Shown in pieces: positions 49,565 through 62,500 of a stretch of DNA of 64,000 bases. This DNA is from Progne subis subis (Eukaryota; Chordata; Aves; Passeriformes; Hirundinidae). Positions within the stretch are counted from its first letter, which is position 1. The number at the start of each line of letters is the position of its first letter. The notes under the pieces were generated by a model that had not been told where the DNA came from, made no database searches, and was given only the letters and a program-made list of their open reading frames with translations. The translations under genes and the position numbers were made by a program. The DNA lies in assembly GCA_022316685.1 (NCBI GenBank), contig JAKJHU010000023.1, positions 9,732,096 to 9,796,095 on the forward strand, written 5' to 3'.

Positions 49565-49860
49565 ATAAATCATAAAATTACAGAAAGATTAATTTTGGAA
49601 GGTACTTCCTGGGGTGAACAAGTCCATCTGCCTGCTCAAAGCAGGGCCAACTTCAAAGTTGTATCAGGCTGCTTAATGCCTTCTCCAAGCGAGGTATGCA
49701 AATCTTCAGGGATGGAGATGACACAACTCCACTGCATAAGCTGCTTCAGAATTAAGCTGTTGTAAACACTTTTCTCCTTATATCCAGATGGAATTTTCTC
49801 TTGTTGCAACCTCTGAGTTTTATGTCTTCACCATCCACCATCTGTGCCATTTAAGAGGTA
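49565..49860 (-). mobile_element. CR1 LINE 3' region, minus strand, old
   Basis: The order 'aaattacagaaagattaatt', 'ttggaaggtacttcctgggg', 'tcaaagcagggccaacttca', 'ttcagggatggagatgacac', 'ttctcttgttgcaacctctg' follows a CR1 3' region in complement with many substitutions. Confidence 0.75.
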
Positions 49861-50405
49861 GAAGACTACAAGCCTGCTCTTTTTCCTAAGCTACACAAAC
49901 TCGTTTCCCTTAGCCACTTCTCACACATCATGTGCTCCTGTTCCCAGCCAGTCTGCTGTGGGATTCTGTTCAGTGTGATGACACACAGATATTGCATAGG
50001 ATGGCACTGTGGTGAGGGCACCTGGAGTAGCTGATGCTGGAGATTGAAGCCCCACTTGTTTGTGGCTGACAGGGTGGTCATGCTGACACATTTTTTGTGC
50101 CCAACTCTGTGTATAAAGTGAACTTGGACAGGAGCTGAGGTGCTGTGCTGAGGTGTGAGGCAATGACCTGGCACCCGTGGTGTTCACTGTGAAAAGCACA
50201 TCCCCTGTCTCTGAAGGGTGCCCTAATCAGAGCATGTGTTGAGCACAGCATCCAGCCTACTGTGATTTTCAGGCTGTCATTTACTCAGCACTACAGGTGG
50301 CTGATTTGGGACAGCCTAAATTCTGTCTGATGGGATGCAACATCTTATTTCTGCTAAAGCTAAATCTGGGGATGTTAATACCAAACCGATTAATTCAGCT
50401 TAATT
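49861..50405. other. Unannotated non-coding DNA
   Basis: Nothing recognised. Minus-strand frames at 49866-50174 and 49921-50199 lack known domains. Confidence 0.45.
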
Positions 50406-50410
50406 ATATT

Positions 50411-50572
50411 CTGAATTTCTTACCTCCTCAAGGGAGTGTAAAGTGAATCCAATTATGTTTCCTACATGGGCCAGTTGTCATGACACAGGGTGACTTCTGG
50501 TTCAGGCATTAATTTAGGATTCGTAGTTCTCTGAGCAGAGGAATTAAGGGAAAAATATAAACTGCTGATAGA
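50411..50572 (+). repeat. Dispersed duplicate B (partner at 48661-48838)
   Basis: Same orientation as duplicate A, estimated by eye at about 80% similar, lacking the TTTA-rich insert. The copies are separated by a CR1 fragment and about 1.5 kb of other DNA. Confidence 0.85.
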
Positions 50573-51249
50573 AGAACATATCAAGAGCTGTAATATTATA
50601 AACATATTTCAGGTCTTTTTACAAACTAGAGTGGGACTTTTTTTTGTCCTCTGAATTTAAGAATTAAAACAGACTGATGATAATATTCATCCATCTGCCA
50701 AACCTATTATCAAAATAAACTCCCTCCACACAAAATTAACACAGGAATTAACCTGCAGCAAGATCTATGTCTGGCCTTTGGTATATAATGGACATAGAAA
50801 AGCTTAAAAATTTCCTGACATTTAAACTTTGAACTATTTTTAAGGCTTGCTGTTCTTCTCTACAAGAGTCTCTGTACACGGTACACAGCTCACAGATGCC
50901 ACCCATCTATCCTGTCTTCATATTGGGTAAAGCATGTCTGTTGCTGCAGAGGAAAAATGCCAGAGTGGCTGGCATAGGTAGAGGGGAATGGATCATCTAT
51001 CTAAACCCAGACATCTAACCCAGGCAGCTCTAGAGTGTCTGAGACATCTCGGCTGAGGCAGCAGATATGGCACAGGACATTCATGGTCCATTTGATAGTC
51101 TGGAACAGCAGGCAGTCAGGAACCTGTCTGCACATGTGGTCTCAGGTATCATGTGGTCTCATACAGCATCTCAGTGGCATTGGACGCTTTGGCATAGGCA
51201 GCTGAATCTCATCCTGTCACACAAAACTCACAGACCATAGCATTTGCAC

Positions 51250-52108
51250 AGCTGTTAAGTGCTGTTCTGCTTGCGTGTCAAGCAGTGTTGATCTGCTGGA
51301 GGGTAGGAAAGATTTGCACAGGGATCTGGACAGGCTTGATTGACAGGCTGAGGCCAGTTGTGTGAGGTTAAATAAAGCCAAATGCCAGGTCCTGCACTTC
51401 AGTTACAACAACCTCATGCAGTGCTACAGGCTGGGTCAGAGTGGCTGGAAAGCTGCCTGATGGAAAAGGAACTGGGGTCACTGGTCAAGAGCCACTGAGC
51501 CCAGTGTGTGCCCAGGTGGCCAAGAAAGCCAAAGACATCCTGGCCTGGACCAGAAATGGTGTGACCAGACGGGTCAGGGCAGTGATTTTCCCCTTGTACT
51601 TGGCAGTGATGAGGCCACATCTCAAATCTTGTTCCCAGTTCTGGGTCCTTCATTACAAGGGAGGCATTGAGGTGCTGGAGCATGAGATTGTCCAGAGAAG
51701 GGCAATGGAACTGGTGAAGAGTCTGGAGCTCAAGTTCTTCCGTGGGGCAGCTGAGAGAGCTGAGGATGTTTAGCCTGGAGATAAGGCAGCTCAGGGATGG
51801 CCTTATCAATCTCTACAATGACATGAAAGGAGGCTGTAGCAAGGTGGGGCTGTCTCTTCTCTCAAGTAACAAGTGAAATGATGAGGAAAAATGGCTTCAG
51901 GTTGTGCTAAGGGAGGTTTTGAGTGCCTATTACAAAAATTTCCTCACCAAAAGGGTAAAAAGCGTTAAACATTGTAGTGGACTGTTCAGGAAAATGATTG
52001 AGTCACTGTCCCTGGAGGTGTTCAGAACACACGTAGATGTGGCACTTAGGGACAAGGTGGATTTGGCAGTGCTGGGTTAATTTGGGTTCACTGGATGTGT
52101 TCAACGTC
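51250..52108 (+). pseudogene. CR1 LINE fragment: decayed end of reverse-transcriptase ORF plus 3' end
   Basis: A plus-strand CR1 fragment of about 860 bp. The 110-codon open stretch at 51441-51773 encodes a recognisable C-terminal tail of the CR1 ORF2 polyprotein (PLYLAVMRPHLKSCSQFW at about 51590-51645, then GGIEVLEHEIVQRRAMELVK at about 51660-51720). It is then frame-shifted: the next CR1 phrase (SLEIRQLRDGLINLYNDMKG) continues from about 51772 in another frame. CR1 sequence goes on through 'caaaaatttcctcaccaaaa' and 'gagtcactgtccctggaggt' to a final 'ggcagtgctgggttaatttg'. The catalytic reverse-transcriptase core is absent, so it is a dead 5'-truncated copy. Confidence 0.9.
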
Positions 52109-52115
52109 TGTGCCA

Positions 52116-53075
52116 GTGGACATTTGTCAGAGATGCCAAGCAAGCTCTGACTTGTGCAGAGAAAATATCAGTTGAAAGCCAAAGAGAAGAAGAACTGTCA
52201 TTGCCTCTGGTATGGATTTTCTGTGACTCCTGATCCTCGCAGATAGCTTCAGAACCTGATGCTGCCTGAACACCTCTGCTCCATTGCCAATATTGAATTG
52301 ACAGTTCTTGACCTTCTTTAATCCTTTAGGTTTAACTTTATTTACAGTTCATTTAAATTTAATGGCTTGAGGCAACCGTGGCCAGTCATGGCTTACTCTC
52401 TTTAGAGTTCTTGTTATGTGTAAGGACTCTCTGTCTCCCACTGTTACCAGCCTTCCAATCCCAAAGGTTCTTCAGAAGCATCATGAGTTCTGACTTCAGT
52501 CAGAGCCACTCATTGCAGCCACAGTCTGGAAGAACACAAAGTAGTCCCAACCAATTTATCTTGCACCGATCCGTGTTTGTTTTTTTAATGGACTCTCAAG
52601 CTTGACTACTCATCCTTGTCATTGACTAGACATGAATAATACATGTTGCTTGAACCAGGCGAAAGGAATTCCCAGCTGCATTCAATCATCATCTACCTGC
52701 TTCACACCTTGGAATATAAAACATGCCCATTTATTTTCAACTATTCAAGTCCAAGAACAATACAATTATATATGTAGAGACTGATGATTCGTTTGCCCTG
52801 ATTGCCTATATTAATGGAGATGGGGGTTGTCACTACTAAATAAAGTATTGTTGGCTGAGAGGGAAGTCAATGCCAAAACCATCTTGCATCAATAGAACTT
52901 GAAATATTGCTATTAGACCTTCAATTCTAGGGCTGATTCCCAAGCTTTAAAAATATTTTTTATATATTTGTAGCTTTGCAGATTGCTAATGCATGGCTGT
53001 AGCTCCAGTACTTTTCCTATGCTTTCCCCCTAGATTTTAGAACAATAAGTTAACCTTGTAATTACATTCCTGAAA
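52116..53075. other. Unannotated non-coding DNA
   Basis: Nothing recognised. Confidence 0.45.
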
Positions 53076-53079
53076 TACT

Positions 53080-53409
53080 TGTTGGTTGATTATCAGGAAG
53101 AGGACCTACAAGAAGAACATTTTGTTTGTCAACCAGAATCTGAGAAGTCATAACAAGAAGAGGGGCAAAGAAGCCCCTGGATCAACTCCAAGGGGTTGAC
53201 CCAGGGGTGGGTTACTGTGGCAACTCAATCTCCTATCGGATGTACCTCTTAGATATACTAATTGACTGCCCTATAAAATTGTAGAAATCCAGTACTGGCT
53301 GTGACCATCACCACTGGGACACCTGGAAGCTTCCAATAAAGGTCTGCTTTTTACTTTATTATTCTAACACTGTTACAAGGGTTTTTTTCTCTTTTGATCT
53401 TAGGCAACA
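53080..53409 (+). mobile_element. Short ERV LTR-like element, plus strand, edges uncertain
   Basis: Starts TGTTGGTTGATT (53080) and may end at a CA in ...CTAACA (53369), ...GTTACA (53376) or ...GGCAACA (53409). A clear TATA box CTATAAAATT (53271-53280) and a poly(A) signal AATAAA (53335-53340) are in LTR order with only about 60 bp between them. I found no target duplication for any of these ends, so it may be truncated or the start may be wrong. Confidence 0.5.
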
Positions 53410-56400
53410 GGGCACATAAGAGCCTGTATGAAAAGCCTACAGCCTGAACCTTTCTGGGATAGCTCATCAGCATCAGGGTCCATGTCCTCAGAGAACCCCT
53501 TGTGTCATTCCCCAGGGGTATCTGATTTGGAGTATTCTGAGTATTCTAGACACCAGCATGGACACCACGTGGTGTGTGTAAATATATATGCTATTTTGGG
53601 CTTCATGAGGCTATACTGATTTATTCAGCCTGTGTGTGTAGAGCCACATGTTTCCACAACAGAGAGAGGCTGCTGAAGGGAGTGCAAGAGTAATACTAAA
53701 AATCGGTTCCCTGTGACAGAGAAAAGGGTGATGAAGTGCTTTTGTCTTTTCAGGAATACAGTAGGAGGTGTGATAGAAACCCAGGAATCACCTATTCTTT
53801 TGGTTCCTCTGCAGGTTTCAGTTTGTCTTTCTTTGTTACAGATCAATAAGGGTGTTTTCAGAACAAGAAGGTCCTTTACTTTACAAGTTTTCTGCATTTT
53901 TCTGTTACTTTTCCGAGTTGGTAGTGGTAAGTTTGTAGTATATTTCATTTGCTGGTAGATTGGCTAGAGACAGTAAGAGTACTTAATAGTCCTCTGATTT
54001 ATTACAGAGGACACTCTTACAAGCAGCAATTACAAAAGATACCAGTGAAGCTGCTGTCATAGGACAGCCTCTCAATCCCTGGCATAAGCTGAGGTGGGAG
54101 ACATTGGCGTGTTAGAGAAAAGGTGCAACAGCTCCCAGGACCCAGGGAGCCAAAATAAAGGCTATAGTCCCCACAGGGTAGGTCTCAAATCTGGCTACAA
54201 ATGCTCTCTTTTTTCCTGCATTCGTGACCTGCAAGTTCCATGCTGGGCGTCTCAGAGGAAAACAAACCATCATAAATTGAGAATTGCAATTTTGAGGGAG
54301 GAATGAACAGGAGGCATGGATGAATTCTTGAGCAAAATGTGAGCACTAATGGGGTATGATGAAAGGCAGTACTGGGCACAGAAACCTTCATAGCACCCAG
54401 CCCTCCCTGGACTGGAGAGGACTTTCTACTCGAATAACAGCAAAGGCGAGAAACCCCTGATGGTTTCCTTAAAAGCAGGGAGATGATTTCATTGTAAACA
54501 GTTTCCAGTTCACAGCAGTGCTCTGAGCAGCAGGGGCAGCTCTGAGGGAGCACACATGCTGGGCTGAAGTGTCCTGGGAGTGCAGGGGACACAGGTGTGA
54601 TGGCAGAGCCAAGTTCAGCTGTGGTGGAGGCAGATAAAGCCGGAAATGATCCCTTGGTTGTGGTGTACCAGAGTGGCTTGGCTTCTTCTGGGGCTTCATC
54701 TGTGATGTGAGGCCAGTCTGTGGCTGGGATAAGTTGGAGCCCACAAACAGGCCAGCTTCACTGGATAAGCCTAGCTAGTAACACCCCATTTTCCAGCTGG
54801 CATTCCAATGTCACTGACAGGATCCCATCAACAAAGAGCAGTGACTGGGAAGACAGTGGTGACATGCAAGGAGGGAAGGTTTTCCAAGCAGAAGAGCAGA
54901 GACATTTCCCAGATGACTGTGCTGTTAGCAAACCTGCAAGTTGAAGGTCTGGCTGCCTTAGCATCACTACTAGAGCAAACGCTTCCTGGCTGTCAATAAG
55001 TGAGGAGGTGGAACCTGCAAGAATATTGACCCAATTCCCCTGTGAGCAGTGACTCCCCCATCCATGCCTGTGTCCAATTGACTCTGGAGTGCCTGCCAAG
55101 TCAGACAATGAACAATTTTGGGGCAGGGGGAGTCCTTTCTACTTATCCTTTGCATCAACCTATCACCTTCTTCTCAAAAGATACTTCACGTGGGAAATCA
55201 TTAGAGGCAATTTTGTGAACTGTATGGATGATATCCTTATTCACCCACTCCAAGCTTGGAGTCCCTTTTCAGTAGCTCAGTGCAAGTGCTCATTATTTTC
55301 ACAGGCTCTGCCAGTTATCTAACAGCAGGGACCTCTTTCATCTTCAAGGATCTCAATTTGTTGTGAGATCAAAGGTATTTCCACTTCAAATTAAGAACAT
55401 TCGTTACTAACACTTTCTAAGTAATATGGGTTCAGGAAAACTTTTCCAGTGAAAAGAAATTGACTGCTTTATGTATTGAGTTGGCACACAAGAGGTTTCA
55501 ACTAGTGCTAACAGACTTCTGAAAACTCTGAATCTATTGATCTGATCCATCTGGACCCAGCTGACAAATAGAATAATGTTTTTGTTTGCTGTTATGCTTG
55601 CAGGCCATTTTCTTAGCAATGCTGGTGTTATTATATGCTTAGTTCTGAAAGGTTCTGCCTCTACAAGAGAATGAATTTCAGCAAAAATTAATGTGATTTT
55701 AATTAATTAATGTGAATCTAATAAGATCTGACAAAGCAAAACCAAAATGCACAGACAACAGGAAGAAGTGTGTCTGAAATAAACTTCAGTGTGACATAGC
55801 TACATTCTCTTAGACTTTCAGTGGAGTAAATTTGTGCAGCATTGTTTATCCTGTGGATAAAATGGGCATAGCTAGGCATAGCTGCCACAAAATGAGCTCT
55901 CTCTACACTGTACAGCAGTGTGCAAGGGGGATGCATTCAAGGAAAAGTTTCACTTAGATAAAATTAAACTGAATTTATGCACATCCCAGCTGAAAAAAAT
56001 ATTTATAGAAAAAATATTTAAAAACACGTTAGAGTTTGTCAAAAAGAGATAAGTGGTAGAAAGCCTATTTTTCTGAGTCTATGGAAGGCCATGTATGCAA
56101 TCTATAGAAATTAGTAGTTTGGGTTGAAAGGGGAAGTGTTTGACACTTGGGATGTGGAATTCCCCAGCATACAACACAAAGCTTTGGGGAGGTGATCCCA
56201 CGTCCCTCACCTGGCCTCAAAGATCACCCTATGGTATCACATTTGTCTTAAGCCATTGCCCAAAGACTGCTGATATTTCCTGACAAGTTATTCGCACAAA
56301 GTGCTCCACTTTTGATGTTAATGCATTTTGATGCTGACTCCACGATGATAACAGGTTGGTTAACTCCATCTTTTGGAGCTCAGTGAGTTTGTAAGTCCTT

Positions 56401-59400
56401 CCTGGAGCCGTTCTGGGGAATAAATGATGAAACACAGGGTTTAAAAACACTAATCATTAAATTATCCTTAATATCATCATCTAGGTGGGGCCTTGAGGAG
56501 TAAAACAAAAATTTCAGAGAAGAGAAATAACTTCCCAGTGCTGACCAGTAGTTTGCTGAGAACTAAGCAATAGAAGACATCTTACTCTTGTGTAATCAAT
56601 AACACCAGTTGGTGTCTATACCCTCAAGCATGTGCATATACAATAGTAAATATTCCCCTTAAAATGTGCTCATGGACCATATATAATTTCTATCCTTTTT
56701 TGAGAGAAGATATCACAAGTTGTTAGATGGACTTTTGATTATTGCCAGCACTTACTAGACCTATAGGAAATAAAAAGGAAAAAAAAAGTCTTTTAGAGTC
56801 TTCTTTAAAATTGCAAATGTTGCCCTAACTTCCTCAGTTTTTCTTTGATAGTAGCAGTGTATGAGTACCTTGAACTGACTGTCACAATATTGAAGAGACT
56901 TTTTCCCTGTAAAATAGCAGATAATTATTTTGGCAGTGGGCTAGCTGATTACAGTGCAAGCAAAACTATAAAGCTATACAGTGGCAAACCACTGGTGTCT
57001 GATGCTTCGATGTCTCCTGCCTAGATGAGTCACGTGAAGTAAATTGAGTATTTGCCCTAGTGAATGGGGACAGGAGTTCATGTCGCCTGAGTCTTGGTCC
57101 AGGCTCTGCCACAGGATCACTCCTTACCTTGTCCTGACCTTTGACTTTTACAGTCTCTCTTCCATTCAGCTCCAGTGGGAAGTTCCTCTGGGTAGGAACC
57201 AACTATAACACATCAGCTTCATTGTTCAGAGAAGTAAACCTTTCCATCCCAGAGACACAGAGCTGTTTTTAGTGTTGCAAAAGCACAGCATCACATCTCA
57301 GTGCTGTGGCACACCTCCATGGCTGAAGCCACCCATCCTGACAGGCCTCAGGACAAGGGACCTGCAGAGGAATGCCCAGCTCATTGACAGGCATACACTT
57401 CATCTGGTGGATCTGTTTCCTTTTCTCTGTCTGTCCAGGAGCCAGTAAGCCTCTGTATGCAGGAAGACATTATCATAGCAGATTTTTATCTGCTCATCAG
57501 TGCTGGAGGATTCAGGTGCTCCTGTTCCCATACAGATTAGTGCTCTCTGATTTGGACACAGCAGAAATGCAGACATGCCTTCCACCATCTCAAAAAAGCC
57601 CCATGTGCACACAGAAACCTTTCTACCAGAAGGCATCCTTTGTCCCAGGCATGCCAGGAGCTCAGTACTAGACTCAGTTAAGCAGTCTTCAAAATCATCT
57701 CTCAGTAACAGGAATCCAGAGCAGCTGGATGGTCTATTTAATGGAAGTTATCCAGGGAATCAGTACTCCTTTATGGGTGCATTTTTCTCCTTAAGAAGTC
57801 AAGGAACCAAATATTGTTTGTGGATACATCAGCATTTTTTATAAACATCCTTTGAGAATAGTCAGCCTAATTTATGACATTTCCACAGCTGCCTTATGAG
57901 GAGGCTGTGAATCCATATCTGCATTAATCTTGGAGTTAAGCTGCCTTTATCTCCATCCCCCACTAGCCTCAGGAGCAATGCCACTGGAGTCAATTGAATT
58001 GCAACTGTGTAAAGCCAGCATAAGCAAAGCCAAGCACAGAATGCAAAGCAGCATGACTCAGTAGCTGGGGGAGCAGGCAGATGTGCCAGGTGGAAAAGCT
58101 AGTAAGGAATCAAGAGCGATGAGTTGATTCCCAAACCCATTAGGGTGGTGGGAGCAGCTTGCTTTGGAGCAGAAAGGAGCCCTGTCCCACGGCAGCTGGG
58201 CCCCTTCTGGTACTCAGTGACCTTGCTGGGAGCAGGCTGGGGGTCCCTGCATCAACTCTGCCATGGATATGCCACCACAGGGAAGTGTGAGGGGAAGTGA
58301 AGTAAGCTTCTCTCCATGCTGGGATTCAGGACTTGACTATTTTTTTCAGTTATATCTATGTATCCAGAATGAATGATAAGACAAAGCACGTTCCAGTCTT
58401 CAGGGCATCTTTTTTTAAGTACCTGCCAGAGTTTCTTCTGACCTAGAAAGTGAAAAAGAACAAAATAGAGCTAACAATCCCCACTGCACAAGACCATAAT
58501 TTAGTTGAAAGTATCTCTGTTCTCAGGCATTCAGCTGAGAATAATAATATATGAAGTAAGAGAAATAAGGAGAGAACACAGCTTCTCACCTCTTTCACTA
58601 TATGAAACTCTGACATTTTGCACTACATTTTTAATTAGCTGGCTTTCAAATATTTATGTTTAATACCAGATCTGGATTTTGGAACAGCTCATTTTAAAAT
58701 GAGCCTCAAATTACCTCATAAAATAAATAGTGATGTAATATAAATTCTGCATCTCCCTGAAAGTTCTTTGTAATTTCAGGGAAAAAGAACCCACACATGT
58801 TCTCCTGAAAAATGTAAAAATTGTTTGTTTTTTGGAAGGCAGAAACCCTCTCTGCTTATTAAGAGACCTTGTAGAAGCACCTAGACAGTAGTACATGCTC
58901 CATGATGGATTACTGCACCAGAGCATTATCAACTCCACGGCTTTCTGAAAATGAATTAGTTCTGTAAGACATTGGCACTAAAGTGCAGATTTTCCTTTAC
59001 AAAAATGGAGGTGTGATGTATTGCTCCAAACGTGGTACCAGGAAGGATATAGTAGTTAAAATTGTAAGTGCGTGAGGAAGAAAGGCCCTTCATGCAGTGC
59101 TAACATTTTCTGATATATCTTTAACTTCCTATTCTAGGAAGCCTCTGTAAACTGCCAGTTTCCCTGAAGATATAATAAGCATATAATAGAGCCAAGTCAG
59201 GGAAGAAAATATGTTATTGTTCTTGGCTGGCATGGGTCGTATATTTTACAGCAGAGAAAGGAGTTTGAAAAAAGATTACCATTTCATGCCTGCATATGAA
59301 AAAAATCCATTGATTTGCTTATGATCATTTCACAGTCTGTACTGTGTGTTTATCAGAAAACACTGTCTTTGTGGTTGCTTGCACTGGGCTGCCTCTCATG

Positions 59401-59538
59401 GATGAGATGATTGCCTGCAACATGTCTGAAATGCTGGAGTGAGGTGGCTTCAGCAGCATCACCTTACCCTGCCACCAACTTCTGGCTGGAGAGTTTTAGT
59501 TTCAGAGTCTTTTATTTCTAGACAGGCTTCAGCAGCTC

Positions 59539-59564
59539 TTTTTTTTTTTTTTTTTTTTTTTTTT
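59539..59564. repeat. T26 tract
   Basis: Twenty-six consecutive T in the middle of unannotated DNA. No retroposon body is visible on the minus strand. Confidence 0.93.
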
Positions 59565-62500
59565 CTGTGTTAATTTGCATTAAAACCTATCAGCCTTTAT
59601 ATAGTAAAAAGGGTTGTGGGAGAGGGCAACTAACTTTGTTGACCTATGTGTTTCATAGCAGGCTTCCCCCTGAAAAGTTAGCACAGTAAAACTATTGGGG
59701 AGATAGTTATCAGCTGTTCAGTTTCCCAAAGTGTTGTTTTAATGGCTAAGACAAGATGAATAACTGGGAAAGTGTTATTCTATAATAACCTGTATTGAGC
59801 TACATGCTGATCTCATGCTGCTATAAGGAATAACCTGAGGAATAGCAGGGGAACTAAATTCAGATCTGTTTTCCCAAAAATATACAAGTGCAACACTGTA
59901 AAATTCAGGTCTGGCCCTCTTCCTTCAAGCTGGAGATGATTCTGGAGGCACACCTTCCCTGAGGAAACAAGAAATGTCTTTTAGGAGGAGCTAACAAAAG
60001 ATGCTGGCACTCTGTGTATGTGTGCAGCAGCAGCCTGGCCAGTGATTGGCACTTAGATTTTTTACCAGAGGAAGGAGAAGGGAATAATTTCATCACTAGT
60101 CCTGTTTAGCTACTGTAGGGAGAATATGAAGAAGCTGAGGAGTCAAAGTCTAGTTTAATCAATGCTTATGGTTTCAGGCAAATTCCAAATTTGCAGCCAG
60201 ATGAGGTTTCTGTGTTATCAGGTAAAAGCTGTGACACAGTGCATCTAGACAGATGGCAGAAGTGTAGGCAGAGAAATGAGCTCTACCATGGATGGCAACA
60301 AGGAAGGAAACCAGCACCGAGATGCTGAAAGCTTTAGCAGTAGACAGCTAATGTGCTACGATTCCTGGGCTACAGCTGACATTAGATGTAACCTGATGGA
60401 AGGGCTTTCCTTCTGTCTACATCAAGAAGAAATTAGGCATTTTTTTCCTTCTGGAGTCTGGACTGGAGAACCGTGTTGCAGCTACAAGGGGCTGAGCACA
60501 AAGTATCTTGGGGAGAAGAACAGCAACCTCTTCAAGCCCCAGCTGTGGAAGTTTGGGAACTGCATGGATGAAGCCATGTGCAGGGAAGCAGAGTGGTCAC
60601 CAAGAGAGGATAGGTGAGGACCTTGGAGAAGACCCAAAGGGCATGGTCCAACAGAACTATTCCAGGCTGCAGAGCCTGATTCAGACTTGAGGAGCAAGGA
60701 AACTGTCCTGGCTTGGTTCAGTCATGCTCAGGTGAAAGGAAAGGATTTTCCTCAAGAAATCCCTGACAGGTGTTAACTTCCCAAGAGAATCAGACAGGAC
60801 ACACAAAAGTCAATAAGCTACAATATCATAGCACTTGGTAAATCTTGTACATTTTAGCAACATTTAAATTAGCTTTTGTGTTGTCTAGATATGTCTTCGA
60901 TATTACAGCTTCTGAAACTACTTAAGCACTGGCTGCCATGATAACAGACATGCTTAGATTCATATGTAGCTTGACAATGAATTTAGGTGTCAGATTTTAA
61001 TTTGTATTAATTGACAAAGTTCTATGAAAATCAGTGGAACTGCATGGCTTTGTACGACTTGAAAGTCTTGCCCTTTAATTTCAGTTTTTAATCTGAAAGA
61101 ACAGTGCTCTGGTATGAAAAAAGGTTGTACATGAGCTTCTTACTTATTGCTTTCTAGCATTTTATAAATATATGGTAAGGAAAAAAATATTTCGAGAATA
61201 ACCAAGGTTATTTATGTACTCTAGCATTAAAGATTTGACACTATTGGGAAATGTCTTTTTTTCTATAAGAGAAAAAAACCCCATGAATGATGACATGAAA
61301 GTCCAATTATGCAATAAAGTCCCTCTGTTTGCCACAATAGAAATATAGAAGTCTTAAACTTATCTGTGTGCACAGAATCCTTTTAGCAGTGCAAGGAGCT
61401 AATCAGGGAAACTATAGAGACCCTTTCTCTTTCTCAGTGAGTTTCTTACTGAAAGTTTTATTTCTAGAACTAAGGGTTTTTTTGTTTGGTTGTTTTTTGT
61501 TTTTTTTTTTAAATGCTGTTGGTATCTTCCTGTAGATAATGATGCCTTGCCAAGAGAATTTTCTTTGATGTTGCACCAAGGAGAAATATGGTCCACAAGG
61601 AGGAACAGTATTTCATAGCGTGCAGCTCAGCAATACCATGCTTGTGCATGCCTTACCTACTCTATAAAAAACCTGCTTTTCAAAAACTTGCTGTGTTCCT
61701 CACATGTTTTCCCTATGCCAAGAATCGAGGTGCTCTGAAACAGTTCTGTGGTAAGGCAAAAAAAGTGTGCAAACCCTGAGTACTGCTAATGGACGTAAAG
61801 GAAAAAGATTGTGAAATTCTGTAAAAAATGTATGTATCTTATAGCTTATGGACTTATGTGAGGTAAATTTAGTTAACAAAGAAGTAAGCTAAAACACTAG
61901 ACACAAGGGAATTTAGTTCCCCAAAGTATAATAATATGCTTGATATGGGAACACATGTCATAGGGATTTCTACCCTGCTAATTCAATATTATTTTCCTAT
62001 ACACATTTTAGAATAGTGTTTTAAAAAGTTGACATCTATCTACCAAGTTTCTACTCCATTTCAAAATAATCTGACATGATACCACAGAAGAATACCCCAT
62101 CATACCTATATTTCACACAAGATAACCTGGCAGGGTGGCATAAATTAGAACCCAGACCTCTTTGAAAAGCCAGTGAACTGTTCTTTTTATCCAGATCAGT
62201 GGAAGAGTCTAATTAATTTGGCAGAATTCTTGTGTCCTCGATTACAACATCTGCTCTGCTGTGGAATGATCCAACACAACCATCTGTCTTTCACCATGCA
62301 AAGCAAGTGGCTGAGGGAAGATTTAATATTTTTCGACAGCAAAGGTTAGAAATGAACACAGTATCAAATTCAAAGCTGTGTTCTTCAGACAGTCAAGGTT
62401 AACTCCTGGAGTTATGCATAGACCAGCATATTGGATCAGGGAGAGGTGGTTTGTGCCAGCAAGTCATTAGAGAAGGACGAGCAGCAAAGGAGCTCCTATT

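Noticed and set aside
51441..51773. 110-codon frame as a host gene
   Set aside because: Its translation is the decayed C-terminal tail of CR1 ORF2.
54185..54592. 135-codon minus-strand frame and overlapping ones in a GC-richer patch
   Set aside because: No domain recognised, and competing frames on both strands are similar in length.
60276..60617. 113-codon plus-strand frame
   Set aside because: No domain or conserved motif is visible; protein-level conservation would be needed to support it.
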